Positions 33,882 to 43,097 of a stretch of 64,000 bases of DNA are shown here, piece after piece. The DNA lies in NCBI GenBank assembly GCA_036674765.1, contig JARVKI010000067.1:62001-126000 (forward strand), read 5' to 3'. This DNA comes from Seiridium cupressi. Taxonomy: Eukaryota; Ascomycota; Sordariomycetes; Amphisphaeriales; Sporocadaceae. Each line of letters begins with the position of its first letter. The stretch's first letter is position 1. The notes below the pieces were generated by a model. It had not been told where the DNA came from. It saw nothing but the letters and a program-made list of their open reading frames with translations, and made no database searches. A program made the translations under genes and the position numbers.

Positions 33882-35031
33882 CTAACGGCCTGGATTTAGT
33901 GACGTGCTATTTCCTGCGTATACGTGCGCAACTTGAACTCCAAGAACCCAAATCTTCGCGATATCCAAAGTGTTCGTGATATTCACGAGCAGAGCGGAAT
34001 TCAGCATCACGATGTCAGCTCTTTTGCCAATCTCTACGGAGCCTCTATCTAGAACGCGGTGCCATTTTGCTGTCTCACGAGTTGCAGCGTTGATTGCTTC
34101 AGCGGGCGACATGGCCAAGTACTCGACAAAGTTTTGCGACTCATGATGCAGCGTTAGACCGGAAGGGACCGAGACTGTCGTATCATTCATGTCAAGCGAG
34201 CCAACAGAGTCGGTGCCGGCGATAAGGGGTACCCCGGCTTCGTAGAGGAGTTGGGCATTTGTCTGAGCATGGTCAAGTGTTCGGTTACTGCCTGGCTGCA
34301 CGTCGAAGTATTACTGCAGTGCTGGATCCCTATAGGCATATTCAAACACGTAAGAGTCGGCGTGAAGAATTGGCCTTGCTCGAGGATTTTCTGAATAGTG
34401 GCAGCATCGATAATTCTGTCATCAGGGACGTGCTGGATGCCGTCCGTCATAGAGTCCACCGCCTGGTCGTAGCCCGCGATTTCTGATGCGTGTGTCATGG
34501 TCTGATTTTGATACTGGCTGTGAATAAGACGAACTATCCCTGTCTGCTGCTGCGTCGAAGGGCCGTTGACCTCCGCCGTGATCTTCATGAAGTCGCTGAC
34601 ATTGCCAAACTGCCAGCTTGTCCACTGCGCAATATCGGTGTCAGGGTATATCAGCGTATCTTGAGGGCGCGTTGGATCTTGTTTCTCGTGAAGACTGCCA
34701 TTTCCGACGGCTGATCGACCAGCATGAATGAAACTGGCCAACCCCTGGCTGATTCGCATTTATGTCGCACTGAGTTCGAGTTCATACAATTCATATGGAT
34801 GGCGGTGGTACAACCAAAGGATGTGAAGTCTTCGAGTGACTGAACGTGGGTCAAGTGGAGGTGGCTGTCGATCAGGCCCGGTATCAGCAACTCTCCAGTC
34901 CCGTTCACTGTGACCTGGGCTTCGGGACAACGACCTACATCGACGATGTAGCCACTGTGCAAGCAAACAGTCTGGGGGATGTCGAAGTGCCAGCCATTGA
35001 ATACGCGAATGTCCTCAATGGCAGTCCTCAT
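33882..35031 (-). pseudogene. Amidohydrolase pseudogene (two frameshifts plus a nonsense codon)
   Basis: The minus strand encodes a metal-dependent amidohydrolase in three registers. From the ATG at 35031 the first register gives VFNGWHFDIPQTV, LLIPGLIDSHLHLTHVQSL (HxH metal ligands) and CTTAIHMNCMN. Near 34757-34763 the register changes, giving GLASFIHAGRSAVG, SDFMKITAEVNG (the candidate bridging Lys), QTMTHAS and DGIQHVPDD. Near 34349-34351 it changes again, giving VFEYAYRDPALQ, a TAA stop at 34313-34311, then YFDVQPGSNRT, EAGVPLIAGTDS (Asp ligand), LAMSPAEAINAAT and GKRADIVML. The order and spacing fit one family member end to end, and all metal-ligand motifs survive, so decay looks recent. 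None of the breaks can be removed by a plausible intron. Neighbouring long genes are intact, which argues against poor sequence quality. Confidence 0.85.
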
Positions 35032-36233
35032 TGTCTCTTCTGGGACAGATCTTCTATGATTATTGATGGGAGTATTTCCTTGGTGTGGGTGGCGTGCAAG
35101 GGACAAACTTTAGCGACACTAGCCAGTAGTGCTACTGGTAGAAAGCGAAACGTAATTTCTGCTAGCATATTGTATTATCTTGGAGATAGAAGCGTTGTGA
35201 TGAATATGTACGTAAAAAGCGATGTTGGATGATATCTGATAAAGCACTCGCCTATCCTAACTATATATATTCCATTTTGTATGGCGGTGCTCCTCGATTC
35301 CATGCCCAAAATGGGAACACGGCGCCGTAGACTTCCGGCAAAATATCATGATGCTTGAATGTCCTTGTAGATCTCACTATGGTTATTACTAACTCGAGTC
35401 TTGCAATGCCCAGCTAAGCCATCACGCGGCCGTTAGGCAGGGCTTGAGTTCACCTTTGCACAACATCGCTGGAGCGATCAGTTAGGCTAACTTTGTTGAC
35501 ATCGGCACCGAGCACGCACAGTCGCGACCTGCAGCGGACTAGTCCACTTTTGCCTGTTGTCATCGTAGACTTCACCGCATTGGGATTAGCAGGATGTATT
35601 TTTACGCATCTCGGTAACTGTACAAAACCCGCCGTACGGTCCTCCCTGTTGAATATTCTTACGATCAAGGCCTCCACATAGGTACTCCAAATCTACAACC
35701 CGGTGCAACCCCGGCTGTTTTTTAGGTCCTAACACTCCCAGCGACCCGGCACGAGTCGGTCTTGGCAGCACCGTCTGCCGATTACGATAGCATAGACGTG
35801 GCAAGTACAGCGGGCAGTGACTGCACTGGGTTGTCTGCAAGTCTAGTCCCGTACCCAATATATATATTTCCGGCCAGCAATATTCCCATTGAAGCCCAGT
35901 CTTACGTATATGCAGAGAGTAGCTTCCCTGTGAATGGACTGAGTAGCATGAGAGTGTGCTCACCTACGCAAATCTCTTTGGGTGATGGCTACTCCTGAAA
36001 TAGTAACAAGTCGAAAATTGCTGGTGGCGGGCATTCTTGCGCAATCGCCGCATGCGAACATGGTGAGACAAGGGCTTTGTGCGGAAAATGGTTCCCTGGT
36101 ACAACGGATTGGAATGCAGACCACAGGGATCACAGTTCTGGTAGGTCTTCGAACAAAGATCGAAATCTCTAGGACTTGACGCAGCTTCAATCTATTGATT
36201 GCTATCCAATACAGTAGACTGGGGACCGCCGCA
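35032..36233. other. Divergent intergenic region
   Basis: About 1.2 kb lies between the start of the amidohydrolase pseudogene (minus) and the unknown membrane protein gene (plus). It probably holds the latter's promoter. Frames such as 35586-35963 minus show no domain. No RNA gene was seen. Confidence 0.5.
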
Positions 36234-38354
36234 ATGTCGCGAAGAACAGTCTCCAGCACAGCATCGCGGACCTCTGCTTCCTCCAGAACATCGACTTCTC
36301 GATATCCGCCGGGAACACCCAGTTTCGATGGGTACTCTTACTCAAAATCCAGTTTTGACTCACTGGGTTACGATGAATATTCACGCTGTTCAAGCACGCA
36401 TCATAGTTCCGATTCTCAAGATTCTCATAGATATTCTCCCTTGCCACAGACTCCGAGCACTCGATTTGCGCCATCCGATTCGTCAAGATCTACGTACAGC
36501 AGACACTCACTTAGATTCGGCTCCGAGTCACCAGATTATCCATCACGGCGGAGCAGCGAGTTAAGCCAACAGAGTTCCCTTCGCCGTAGTAGCCGGCTGA
36601 GTGACCGAAGCGCCTCGACTCTTACGCCCAAATCTGTCACTTTTGACCCCGATCAAGTTCCCATCGAAGAAGACGAAGGTATTCATGAAGTCTATGGATC
36701 ACAAGATACGCGTCAATTATCCGGTTCCCGCCTTCCTAATGATAATACTCATTACCTACGACGGGTATTTGATGATGTGACAAGAGAAGCCGAACAAGTG
36801 CAGTACGCATGTCGTGAATTTTTTCGCAGCTGGGGCTATCTGGCGATTCTTGCACTGATACTTGTGCCCTCCCTATACTACGGACGGAGCACAGTATCGG
36901 ATGCGATACAATTATTGCGCCAATTGTGTGGTCAACTTGTGATTGCTTCGGATAACATCAAGCATCACACAAGCATCAGATCAGGTCCATCCAACGAGCT
37001 GAACTTTATGGCACATATCGAGCCAATTTGGGACGAGTACTCAGAAATACTGGAAAACACGGACTATGAAACATGGTTTGACGATGCTAGGGACGCCGAG
37101 GATGTAATTACAGCAATGTGGAACACAATATCCGCAAGTGAAAGCGAGACGGCCGCTGACAAGCAACAAATCACAAAGATGAAAGGATATATCGACTATC
37201 GCATGGCGCTGCGAAAGAGGGCCGAAGTCAATTTCGAAAATTTCCTGTTAGCACGTACACATGTCGTGGGCGAAATGATTGAGGTTAGCAAAGCATGGAA
37301 TCGATATGTTCAAGGTATTCCCGGATTAAATGATGCTTCGTTTGCGTCATTACACACCGGAGGAGTTGTGGATTTTGCACCTCCAATTCAGGCAACGGAA
37401 GATGGAGGCAAGATGTGGACACCCAGGAACGAAACGTCGTATCTTCTGAGCCATGCAGCACATGTGTTGTTAAATCGTATGATCACTCTGCACAAGACAT
37501 TATACATCGTTCGCGAATTGCCCAAAGGCGTGACCAAGATGGACATTAGCTTGCCGGATGTGCTAGACGTCCCACTGGAGAAGAAAAGCAGTGGAGAAAG
37601 GAAACTTTTTGCAGTCACTGACATCAGCACCGCCAAAGAGTTGGAGGAAAAGTGCATCGATAGACTTCAAAACAAAAGCCCTGACGGGAATCTTTGGAAC
37701 AACGGACGGATTCATTCTACCAGTCTACAGATTTTGTTGAAAAATCTCACCGGTCTGCAAAAAGAGTTGATCGATATAGAGCACAAACTTACATCCTTAA
37801 AGAAACGGCTCGAGGCAGACATCAAAGTCGAGCATCAGCGGTCACTGTCGGCGGAACCGATAGCAGTCGAGAAGGGCCGACTGGTCTGGATTCAAAACAT
37901 TACCGAGCTGCTCGAGAGTTGGGCAAAGATGCTCGAGAAGCCGGCCGCATCTTACACCCGTGCAAAGCAGCGATTCGATAGACTGAAGTCCAACATGGCG
38001 CAGCTTGGTCATCGCCAAGAGGTGATCAAGTGGCGGCGCGAAAACTGCGGCGGGACGACATGCTTTGAAGTTGCGCCAGACAGAGCATGGGGGCGTTTTG
38101 TCGGTGCTGCTCAGTATGGCCTTGGTTTTGGAAACCACGGGGAGACCAGAAAACCATTTGCCAAGCGACCGGCGAGGGAGGAGAGAAAAGTGAGTGTGGA
38201 TGGAGAAGTGACGGAAGTTGTTGAGGTGCAAGGGAGAGGATTTTATGAGAAAATGTGCTGTGGTGAAGCGCGGGAGAATGTCTGGTTAGATCTCCTGATG
38301 TTCGGCGCAACAGAGTTGGTGTATTTGGATCCATACAGAGACGAGCGTACGTGA
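36234..38354 (+). CDS. Unknown membrane-anchored protein with Ser-rich N-terminus
   Basis: A single uninterrupted exon encodes 706 aa from the ATG at 36234. Residues 1-150 are extremely rich in Ser, Arg and Tyr (SRRTVSSTASRTSASSRTST and similar), so probably disordered and phosphorylated. One hydrophobic segment at about 200-218 (YLAILALILVPSLYYG) is the only likely membrane helix. The rest is charged and helical, with coiled-coil-like stretches around residues 500-545 (LKNLTGLQKELIDIEHKLTS), and ends CCGEARENVWLDLLMFG. There is no signal peptide and no known enzyme motif. It may be a single-pass protein of an internal membrane. The length and open frame make it a real gene; the family is not recognised. 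Confidence 0.8.
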   Translation: MSRRTVSSTASRTSASSRTSTSRYPPGTPSFDGYSYSKSSFDSLGYDEYSRCSSTHHSSDSQDSHRYSPLPQTPSTRFAPSDSSRSTYSRHSLRFGSESPDYPSRRSSELSQQSSLRRSSRLSDRSASTLTPKSVTFDPDQVPIEEDEGIHEVYGSQDTRQLSGSRLPNDNTHYLRRVFDDVTREAEQVQYACREFFRSWGYLAILALILVPSLYYGRSTVSDAIQLLRQLCGQLVIASDNIKHHTSIRSGPSNELNFMAHIEPIWDEYSEILENTDYETWFDDARDAEDVITAMWNTISASESETAADKQQITKMKGYIDYRMALRKRAEVNFENFLLARTHVVGEMIEVSKAWNRYVQGIPGLNDASFASLHTGGVVDFAPPIQATEDGGKMWTPRNETSYLLSHAAHVLLNRMITLHKTLYIVRELPKGVTKMDISLPDVLDVPLEKKSSGERKLFAVTDISTAKELEEKCIDRLQNKSPDGNLWNNGRIHSTSLQILLKNLTGLQKELIDIEHKLTSLKKRLEADIKVEHQRSLSAEPIAVEKGRLVWIQNITELLESWAKMLEKPAASYTRAKQRFDRLKSNMAQLGHRQEVIKWRRENCGGTTCFEVAPDRAWGRFVGAAQYGLGFGNHGETRKPFAKRPAREERKVSVDGEVTEVVEVQGRGFYEKMCCGEARENVWLDLLMFGATELVYLDPYRDERT

Positions 38355-38544
38355 AAATAATCGAATAGGAAGGACCGTGGGGGATCTACTGACAAGCCAC
38401 GAAAAAGTATTTCTTATGTTATGGGAAGAGTTGATCTAGTAAATTCGCAGTCATGAGTCATTTCCGAAGTCAATCAAAATCAGATACAAATCTAGACCTT
38501 AAATTCATTCCATTCCTTATGTTCCCACACCCTCTGGACAAACT

Positions 38545-39345
38545 TCAGTTCTTCTTCCTTCCAGCCCGTCGTTGGAATCCAGACTTGCTAGCACCATGGA
38601 GATCCTCATATGCGCGCGGCTCAGATCTCAACTCCTCCTTTCCTTTGCCCTTGTCTGTCTTCTTCTTGGCTGGCTTCTCAGCTGATCCCTCGGCCGAACC
38701 TTCGGCCGGCGACTTCTCCTTGGTATGAGTGTCCCTGACCTCTAGCTGGATGATCTTACATCGGAGATCAGTGATGTCATAGAAACTGGCCAGGTCGATA
38801 GAGTTTCCATCGTCCAATGAGCGAGCAGTGAGCTGGGTGTCAGAGCCTTTGGGAGTGAGTGTGGCTTTCAAGTCAAGGACGGTCGCAGATCTCGGGGCAA
38901 TGGCCATGTAGCAGTGAGGCCAGGGGGTTTCAGACTCCCAGTGGCTGGAGCTGTAGTCCACCACAGGGAAGCTCACGTGTGTAGTCGATCTAGGATAGAC
39001 GTAGATCTGGGGATAGGACGTGAAAGCTGGATGGAGCTGGAGTGGAACGGCGTCGAAGGCACTGTCGGGATGAGTGTAGTTGACGGAGCGTCCGGGATGA
39101 CCATATGCATGATGACTTGGAGTGGATCGAACTGGAGTAGAATGCCAGTCTTGGTTTGCCGGATAGTACCGTCCAGGCTTCTCGGAGCCGAAGTTGTCGT
39201 CGTCACTGTCGACCAACGGGTCTTGACCATCATCCGAATTGTGATATCGACTGCAGAAACATGGACCGTGACTCGGGAAACTTGACCCTATTCCGAAATC
39301 ATTCGGGAAAGGCGAAGTGTGGATGTTGGATGGTTCCGCCATCAT
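38545..39345 (-). CDS. Unknown 266-aa protein with charged, repetitive C-terminus
   Basis: A single exon reads from the paired ATG at 39345/39342; an in-frame ATG at 39561 would give 338 aa. The protein begins MMAEPSNIHTSPFPNDFGIG and has a His/Tyr/Pro-rich first half. The middle could be a folded beta-rich domain (TTHVSFPVVDYSSSHWESE, SATVLDLKATLTPKGSDTQL). The tail carries the small repeat EGSAEGSAEKPAKKK. There is no signal peptide or membrane helix. Its 3' end faces that of the membrane protein gene 190 bp away. I do not recognise a function. Confidence 0.55.
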   Translation of the reverse strand: MMAEPSNIHTSPFPNDFGIGSSFPSHGPCFCSRYHNSDDGQDPLVDSDDDNFGSEKPGRYYPANQDWHSTPVRSTPSHHAYGHPGRSVNYTHPDSAFDAVPLQLHPAFTSYPQIYVYPRSTTHVSFPVVDYSSSHWESETPWPHCYMAIAPRSATVLDLKATLTPKGSDTQLTARSLDDGNSIDLASFYDITDLRCKIIQLEVRDTHTKEKSPAEGSAEGSAEKPAKKKTDKGKGKEELRSEPRAYEDLHGASKSGFQRRAGRKKN

Positions 39346-40497
39346 GACAAGCTGTACTCTCGGCAGCGATAAAGGGTATTCTGGGCCCCGTGCTGGAGAT
39401 GCTGCGCGTCGTTTTCGCAGAAGACGGATTTTCACCTCAAAACCAACTGAGCTGGCTTGAGAACTTCGCTGCGCCTTGGACTTGGCATGATTCTTATACG
39501 ACTTGGTCCCCCTCTTCGCCTTTCCATCGCAACGCCTGGGGCAGAACAAGGGGAGGCACATTCCTGGTCACGATGCAGGACAAAAGCTTCAGCCATTGCA
39601 TCAATGATCCGACCTGTTGCATTTCAAGCTCATTCAAGGCGGCCTGCAAGAAATAATCGGCGCCCCTGGATGTGCACCAAAGCCGCCTTTTGATTGCTTT
39701 GACGCAAGGCAGAGAGAAAGCATCTTCTTCGGCACGGACGGTGCTGGGGATTCGTTCAGCTTGGCTTCCTGTGCAGGAGTTTCCATCCACAGGCAAACAT
39801 GTCATTCTAGCAGCCTGCGGTTGCTACTGTGGCGACATGAAAGACTAAGAGCATCTATTTCTAAGTCAGACAACATTCAGGTCACTGTAGAAGTACGCCT
39901 TTGCCCCGAGCAGGTAACGGAATATGATGCCCAGTTGTTACGATGCACGGCTAACTAGCTCCTCCATCTTTCCATCATCTCCTCAGGCGGGATGACTGTG
40001 GAATTGTGCGAGCACATTAGGGATGGACCGTTGTTGTGAACTGCCAAGCTACATTGCTTCGGGTTCCGCAAAAAAAAAAAAAAAAAAAAAAGGGGGACTA
40101 TTTGAGAAATGGGATTGTAAGCTTCGAAGCTACCGTCTGAGTAGTCGTCGGCATTGATAACATTGAATTCATGAATGATAGGATGTGTGACTTGGATCGG
40201 GTAGCCTGAGTCGTAGGTTGTAGGCGACCGTGTTCAGTTCGCTGAGCGATGGGGGCCCACCTGGCACCAATTGGCTAAAATGTAGGCTCCCCAGGCTGGC
40301 GCAATTGTCGCAATCTCCAGCTGAGCAAATTTCACTAAGTAGCCTTCCACCTTTCTCCATCGTCTTCCTGTTGCGAATTCCCACAACTTATAAGCGACGC
40401 TCGTGCCACGATTCCAGCTTTCGCTGCATTCGCATACTCTTCTCGTCCATCCCATTTCCTATCTGTGTCTCAGGAACACTGTACAATTACCGCAACA
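39346..40497. other. Intergenic region upstream of PHO88 with long A tract
   Basis: About 1.15 kb lies between divergent starts and holds the PHO88 promoter. It contains an uninterrupted 22-nt A run (40070-40091). Frames over 39390-39960 are antisense to, or continue, the open frame upstream of the 39345 gene. No other feature is supported. Confidence 0.5.
40070..40091 (+). repeat. Homopolymer A22 tract
   Basis: Twenty-two uninterrupted A residues are followed by GGGGGAC. It may be a poly(dA:dT) promoter element that excludes nucleosomes, a slippage product, or the tail of an old retro-inserted fragment. It sits about 400 bp before the PHO88 start. Confidence 0.85.
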
Positions 40498-41244
40498 ATG
40501 GCCGGCCTCAGCCCCCAGGTGTAAGTGGCAGTCTACCGTCGGGAGGAGAGTATTGGTCGTGTGCACCAGCAAAGCTGACAGTTGTTCCCTTTACAGTACC
40601 AACATTATCATCATTCTCGGAATGATGCAAGTGTCCAAGAAGATCCCATTCGAAGATCCCAACACTCTCAACATCGTCCGCGCGCTGTACATTGCTAGCA
40701 ACCTGATCATTGCCGTGCTATACCTGTACACGCAGATCCAGATCAGCAAGAAGAAGGGTGCGCACTTACCCAGCTTCTCTACACTGCCGTGGGCGTGACA
40801 TTGCGCGCTCGCTGTGGCCAAAATACGCGGTGCTAACAGTTGGAAACAGACCTGACCACCTTGAAGTATGTCGAGCCCGCACCTATGGGATCGACCGAGG
40901 AGCCCAAGCTCGTTACCACCACTATCAACGCCTACGACTCCCAGCAGGTCAAGCAGCTGTTCCGCTCCCAGCTCATGGGTGTGGGCATGATGGCTTTCAT
41001 GCATCTTTACCTCAAGTACACCAACCCGCTGCTGATTCAGTCCATCATCCCACTCAAGGGTGCCCTCGAGTCCAACCTGGTCAAGATCCACGTCTTTGGT
41101 CAGCCCGCCGTTGGCGATCTCAAGCGCCCCTTCAAGCAAGCCGCTGGTTTCATGAGCGGCCTCCAGAGCGGTCCGGCCCAGAGTGATAAGAAGGCTGTCG
41201 AGGCCGCCGAGAGGGCTGGCCGTGGTGGTGCTAAGGAGGAGTAG
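40498..41244 (+). CDS. pho88: PHO88 / SND3 endoplasmic-reticulum membrane protein
   Basis: Exons 40498..40520, 40597..40757 and 40850..41244 (introns 76 and 92 nt; the second has a TGCTAAC branch point) encode 192 aa, the usual length. It matches yeast Pho88 throughout: a short MAGLSPQV start, the hydrophobic NIIIILGMMQVSKKIPFEDP, a second helix (LYIASNLIIAVLYLYTQI), TTLKYVEPAP, MMAFMHLYLKYTNPLLIQSI, VKIHVFGQPAVGDLKRPFK and the AERAG tail. Known role: Pho88 was found through phosphate transport and is Snd3 in the SND route that targets proteins to the ER membrane. The first coding exon is only 23 nt. RAD14 follows on the same strand. Confidence 0.96.
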
Positions 41245-41804
41245 AAAGCCAAACGAATCTTGTATAGACAACTGGTCGGCCGAGAGGGTCTTGTGCCCTC
41301 AGGAGTAATGCACACTATTTGATCATAGCATCAAGAGGGGGGAGGGGGGAAACTTGTCCTAATTTTAGAGGTATCTAATAAAGCTGCGTTACCCTCCTTC
41401 AATTTCTCGCCTGCACTATTGATATTGCGCCGTGGTTTCCAACGTCGGACCACCTCCCAAAAGCACGACTTAACAAGCTGAAAACGATCTTTTCTTTACC
41501 TACCCTATAAATTCCTGCGATTCCGTGGCGATATAGGCTCTGCTCCTGCTATTACACTAACTTTAGCGTTTCTCAGGTTTGCATACGGCGTGGCGTTTTG
41601 GAGCCTCGACTTTCAGGGTCTGGATCGGAGTTTAGCTCGCTTGAAGCTCCGACGTCACTATCTATGTCAAGACCCTTCGTTCTCTCTCAACTTTCTTTGT
41701 CGCATCGTCCACAACCACCCCTTTACTACTCCGGCAGGTTCATAGAAATCAAGACCACAATCAGAAATTCCGGGTCCAGACTTGAGGACCGATCAAAACT
41801 CAAG
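41245..41804. other. Intergenic region PHO88-RAD14
   Basis: This 560-bp gap should contain the PHO88 polyadenylation region and the RAD14 promoter. An open frame precedes the RAD14 start without an ATG. No other feature is seen. Confidence 0.6.
41377..41382 (+). terminator. Candidate poly(A) signal of PHO88 (AATAAA)
   Basis: An exact AATAAA lies about 135 nt after the PHO88 stop. Fungal genes do not strictly need this hexamer, so the assignment is tentative. Confidence 0.4.
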
Positions 41805-43097
41805 ATGCATCGTCCCTCCACTCCACCACGAGCTCCAGACCCGTCCAAGGCTGCCGTCACTCCACCGACACCAGAGGTGACTCGTCGTATCGTTAGTACT
41901 ATATACCAGCTGCTTATTGCCTGTCTAACATGCCAGCAGGAGTTAAACCGCCTGAAAGCTAAAGCGCTCCGCGAACAATACGAAGCCAAGCAACGAGCCG
42001 CAGGTGTGCCTTCACTACCCCGAACAACCTCTGGCATCATCGCCACCGACGACATCCACATCCCGAACTCCCGCAAGCGCCCCCACGGCGAGATCGCCTC
42101 CGCCCGTAACACACCAGCTATCAGTCGCGATGGGCGCATTAATGGTGTGTCCCCGGCTAAGGATGATGTGGCACAACAAAGAAGCACAGAAGCTGGAGCC
42201 ATACAGCCTGCGAAGAAGTTTACCAAGTTCGTGGATTACGATTTTGACAAGATCACGGATACGAAAGGCGGTTTTCTGAGTGCAGAGGATGATCCCTGGA
42301 ATAAGGCTATGAGTGGCGGTCCAGCGTCTGCTTCTACGGGCGGGAAACCGGGACAACCTGCCCAAGGGGGTGAAGAAAAGCCAAAGGGCATGACGGAAGC
42401 AGAATGGGAACGGCTACAAATCCTAAGCAGATTGCGGCGCACAAAAGCTGGCCCCTTCGAACCAGGGCTCAGCGTTCTCAATGCGGCCGAGCGCAAGAAA
42501 TGTCGGGAATGTGGGAGTCTTGAAATCGATTTTGTCTGGGACGAGGTTTTCAACATCGCCGTTTGTAACAAGTGTAAAGAGGCGGGACCGGACAAGTACA
42601 GCTTATTGACCAAGACAGAGGCCAAGGAGGACTACCTGCTCACGGACCCAGAGCTGCGGGACGAGGAGCTGTTACCTCATTTGAGCAAGCCAAATCCACA
42701 CAAAAGCCACTGGCATGACATGATGCTCTTTCTGCGGTGCCAGGTGGAGGATTATGCCTTTTCCGACAAGAAATGGGGCAGTGCCGAAGCACTGGATGCC
42801 GAGTTTGAAAAGAGAGACAACGAGAAGAAGAAGCGGAAAGAGGAAAAGTTCAAGTCCAAGCTGCTGGATCTGAAAAAGCGAACTAGAACCGAGGCCTACA
42901 GGAGAGAGCACGGCAAGTTGGGGTCTGGTGCAGGAACCGGCAGGAGAAAAGACGGCGACAAGGCCAAATTCGGAGATACGGTGCCCAACACAGGACGCCA
43001 TATTCATGAGTGGGGTAGGGAAATAGAGAATGAGGAGGGAATGACAGTAAAGACGTGTACGACTTGTGGCATGGAAGTTGAAGAACTGGAGTTTTGA
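41805..43097 (+). CDS. rad14: DNA repair protein RAD14 (XPA homologue)
   Basis: Exons 41805..41891 and 41940..43097 encode 414 aa. The 48-nt intron (GTTAGT donor, CTAAC branch) is a multiple of three without stops, so an uninterrupted frame hides it; removing it gives the family sequence RRIELNRLKAKALREQ. The acceptor is a tandem CAGCAG. The zinc finger is C217-X2-C220-X17-C238-X2-C241 (CRECGS, VCNKC). It is followed by the XPA core KYSLLTKTEAKEDYLLTDPE, PNPHKSHWHDMMLFLRCQVE and KWGSAEALD. Known role: damage verification and scaffold in nucleotide excision repair, in the nucleus. The C-terminus carries an extra CTTCGMEVEELEF pair of cysteines. The start at 41805 gives MHRPSTPPRAP, as in relatives. 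Confidence 0.96.
   Translation: MHRPSTPPRAPDPSKAAVTPPTPEVTRRIVSTIYQLLIACLTCQQELNRLKAKALREQYEAKQRAAGVPSLPRTTSGIIATDDIHIPNSRKRPHGEIASARNTPAISRDGRINGVSPAKDDVAQQRSTEAGAIQPAKKFTKFVDYDFDKITDTKGGFLSAEDDPWNKAMSGGPASASTGGKPGQPAQGGEEKPKGMTEAEWERLQILSRLRRTKAGPFEPGLSVLNAAERKKCRECGSLEIDFVWDEVFNIAVCNKCKEAGPDKYSLLTKTEAKEDYLLTDPELRDEELLPHLSKPNPHKSHWHDMMLFLRCQVEDYAFSDKKWGSAEALDAEFEKRDNEKKKRKEEKFKSKLLDLKKRTRTEAYRREHGKLGSGAGTGRRKDGDKAKFGDTVPNTGRHIHEWGREIENEEGMTVKTCTTCGMEVEELEF

Noticed and set aside
35586..35963. 125-aa minus-strand frame between the pseudogene and the 706-aa gene
   Set aside because: No domain, and the opposite strand is equally open.
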